From CALAMC01 sp964459465 (GTDB taxonomy: Bacteria > Zixibacteria > MSB-5A5 > GN15 > PGXB01): a DNA stretch of 64,000 nt. The translations under genes were made by a program, and so were the position numbers. Below the pieces are notes generated by a model. It had not been told where the DNA came from. It searched no databases and saw only the letters and a program-made list of their open reading frames with translations. This document shows, piece by piece, positions 62,591 to 64,000 of the stretch. Each line of letters begins with the position of its first letter. Position 1 is the first letter of the stretch. Location: NCBI GenBank assembly GCA_964459465.1, contig CAYWLR010000003.1, forward strand, positions 1 to 64,000, in the 5' to 3' direction.

Positions 62591-63829
62591 TTATTTCACC
62601 TTCGGATAATCTTTGCGCAACGTAAATCGGTTATTGGGTGTTTCCCACAAACGCAGGCGGGATAAATCACGCCCCAGCCTTTGCTCTATTTTAGGACATA
62701 ACTTGCGCACGATATTTTCACCCGTGGAAACGCAATCGCTGAAGTCTGGAGTATCCCGGTCGAGATGTTTATAGTGCCAATCCTTTATGGCTACCTTGAG
62801 GGCGTCCTGAAAGTCAAACAGGGGGAATAGTATGCCGGTTTTTTCATCGAACTCGCCGTTGAGCGTGGCCTCGATAACATAATTATGTCCGTGCCCGGCA
62901 AGATTATTACACTTGCCGAATGTCTCGGTGTTCTGGCCTTCGTTCATTGACGTGCAATGCAATCGGTGCGCCGCCTGAAAAGAATCTTTTAACCCCAGCA
63001 TATAATAATTTTCGGAGTGGTACTCCGCAAAAAAGTACGGATTTTCCCAGAGCCTGACCCGGCCCACCGGCATATTGCGATTCAGCCGCTCATAAAAATA
63101 CCTGGCGAGACATTCGGTGGTCATCGGTTTTTCGGCCAGTTCGCGCACGTCGGTGTTGAGATTTTTGTGATCAATGAGGTCCTTTAGTTCTTCGAGATAG
63201 CTTTCGGCTTCGCGCTCCGGATATATCATCCCGCTGTCGTCGTCGATATCCCCGTGCAACGTAACCCGCAACCGGTAGTAATGACCATGCCCGGAGACGG
63301 CCGAAGCCATACCGAACAGCTGGCGATTTTCTTCATCGGTCAAATGCGGCGAATAAGTTCGGCGGGCGGCCGAAAATTCCAGCCAGTAATGTCGTTCGAC
63401 ACGTCCGTCGGCATAGGCGGTCGCCCCGTCGAATGGCGAGCAGACCAGATGACAGGCGGCCAGTCGTCGGTCGGGGATGTCGTCGAATAATCCGGCTGCG
63501 TCGAGTAACATTTGCCGGACGGCGTTTTCCGGAGTCGGAACGATCTTGTCGAACGGCGAAGTGTCCTGATTAAGGAATTTGTGATCGTAGCGCTGTGCCA
63601 GCATGTCGCCGATGCGCTGCTTGACGGTGGCGATATTGACCATCATGCCCGTTTTGTCATCGACCGGCCCATCGAAGACAAAAAAGGCCGTCCAGTTGCC
63701 GCCGTATCCGTGGGGTGTCCCGGCTTTGTCGCCGAATAATTCACGATTGACCGCCTCGCTTAACTTGCCATTGCGGTATCGGTATGACAGCGACAATTCG
63801 AACCTTTTGCTGATGGTCAAATAATCCAT
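62591..63829 (-). CDS. Triple-domain 6-pyruvoyl-tetrahydropterin synthase-like protein
   Basis: With the ATG at 63829 the protein has 412 residues, about three times the usual 120-140 of PTPS/QueD. Three T-fold PTPS repeats can be seen: about 5-135, 147-272 and 277-402. Repeat 3 has the zinc histidines (AAHRLH, H288; AGHGHNY, H313/H315) and the catalytic cysteine C307, but at the Asp-His dyad it reads HYKHLD. Repeats 1 and 2 keep the dyad (YDHKFLN 81-87; IDHKNLN 219-225) but lack the cysteine and most zinc ligands (HGYG 40-43; GHGHYY 180-185). Glu396 (LWETP) and Glu262 (LWENP) could anchor the pterin. The stop is two bases before the SDR start. Confidence 0.88.
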   Translation of the reverse strand: MDYLTISKRFELSLSYRYRNGKLSEAVNRELFGDKAGTPHGYGGNWTAFFVFDGPVDDKTGMMVNIATVKQRIGDMLAQRYDHKFLNQDTSPFDKIVPTPENAVRQMLLDAAGLFDDIPDRRLAACHLVCSPFDGATAYADGRVERHYWLEFSAARRTYSPHLTDEENRQLFGMASAVSGHGHYYRLRVTLHGDIDDDSGMIYPEREAESYLEELKDLIDHKNLNTDVRELAEKPMTTECLARYFYERLNRNMPVGRVRLWENPYFFAEYHSENYYMLGLKDSFQAAHRLHCTSMNEGQNTETFGKCNNLAGHGHNYVIEATLNGEFDEKTGILFPLFDFQDALKVAIKDWHYKHLDRDTPDFSDCVSTGENIVRKLCPKIEQRLGRDLSRLRLWETPNNRFTLRKDYPKVK

Positions 63830-63831
63830 AA

Positions 63832-64000
63832 TCAACCGCAAATAAGTTTCAAAAATTCAGCCCGCGTTTCCGCGTCATCATGCAGTTCCCCCAAAACGCA
63901 TGAGGTCGTCATGACTGAATTTTGCTTTTCCACCCCGCGCATCATCATGCACAGATGCTGGGCCTCGATTACCACGCCGACGCCGATGGCGTTTGTATAT
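63832..64000 (-). CDS. folE: GTP cyclohydrolase I, C-terminal part (cut by window end)
   Basis: The visible 55 codons encode the end of FolE: AIGVGVVIEAQHLCMMMRGV, then KQNSVMTTSCVLGELHD and TRAEFLKLICG. The cysteine in QHLCMMMRG is the family's zinc ligand. FolE converts GTP to dihydroneopterin triphosphate, the substrate of PTPS. Its stop is two bases before the start of the triple PTPS gene, and the three genes form one operon. Confidence 0.95.
   Translation of the reverse strand, partial: YTNAIGVGVVIEAQHLCMMMRGVEKQNSVMTTSCVLGELHDDAETRAEFLKLICG

Noticed and set aside
63829..63841. TTG start for the PTPS-like gene at 63841
   Set aside because: It would overlap folE; the ATG at 63829 falls just after the folE stop and begins at the first PTPS strand.

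Overview
The window reads as a continuous stretch of a Gram-negative bacterial chromosome of about 50% GC, probably close to the replication origin. It opens with the usual origin-side order rpmH-rnpA-yidD-yidC-mnmE-mnmG-rsmG-parA-parB. Outer-membrane proteins (a TonB receptor with a carboxypeptidase-regulatory-like domain, an OprP-like porin), an alternative complex III respiratory cluster and DUF1573/DUF4010/DUF2207 proteins suggest the FCB group or a nearby uncultivated phylum such as Zixibacteria. That placement is inference from gene content only. No rRNA, tRNA, CRISPR array, prophage or complete insertion sequence was recognised.

Regions: (1) 1-9455, ribosome/RNA-modification and membrane-insertion genes, then a ParABS segregation system whose parS sites lie inside mnmG and rsmG, followed by a membrane M23 peptidase and a bactofilin. 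(2) 9456-14140, an AT-rich intergenic region with three DnaA-box-like motifs, a MoxR ATPase, a small membrane protein, a REP-type (RAYT) transposase with flanking palindromes, a methyltransferase and a cation/proton antiporter. (3) 14214-20483, a sigma-54 activator without a receiver domain, divergent from a histidine kinase and a double-receiver protein. The shared intergenic region carries a good -24/-12 promoter and paired dyads; an OprP-like porin and a DUF362 protein follow. (4) 20530-31137, a metallo-beta-lactamase-fold hydrolase, a DinB-like protein, EttA, a secreted caspase-fold lipoprotein, DUF1573, an ECF sigma/anti-sigma pair, LemA with a DUF2207 protein, and a putative glycosyltransferase. 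(5) 31406-46340, a pair of M16 peptidases (one lacking its zinc site), a DUF4010 membrane protein, a TonB receptor, DNA repair genes (Tag, exonuclease III), a nucleoside phosphorylase, a LOG-family protein and an RND efflux pair. (6) 46402-61466, a complete aerobic terminal pathway on one strand: CtaB, alternative complex III ActA-F, a small membrane protein, Sco, caa3-type cytochrome oxidase subunits II, I, III and IV, CtaA, a second Sco and a DUF420 protein. (7) 61549-64000, pterin metabolism: a carbinolamine dehydratase facing an operon of folE (cut by the window edge), a triple 6-pyruvoyl-tetrahydropterin-synthase-domain protein and a short-chain dehydrogenase.

The most unusual items are the three-domain PTPS protein, in which the catalytic residues are spread over different domains; the sigma-54 promoter/dyad arrangement with its receiver-less activator; the secreted caspase-like lipoprotein; the DnaA-box-like inverted repeat near parABS; and the integrated ACIII-caa3 cluster with an A2-type oxidase.
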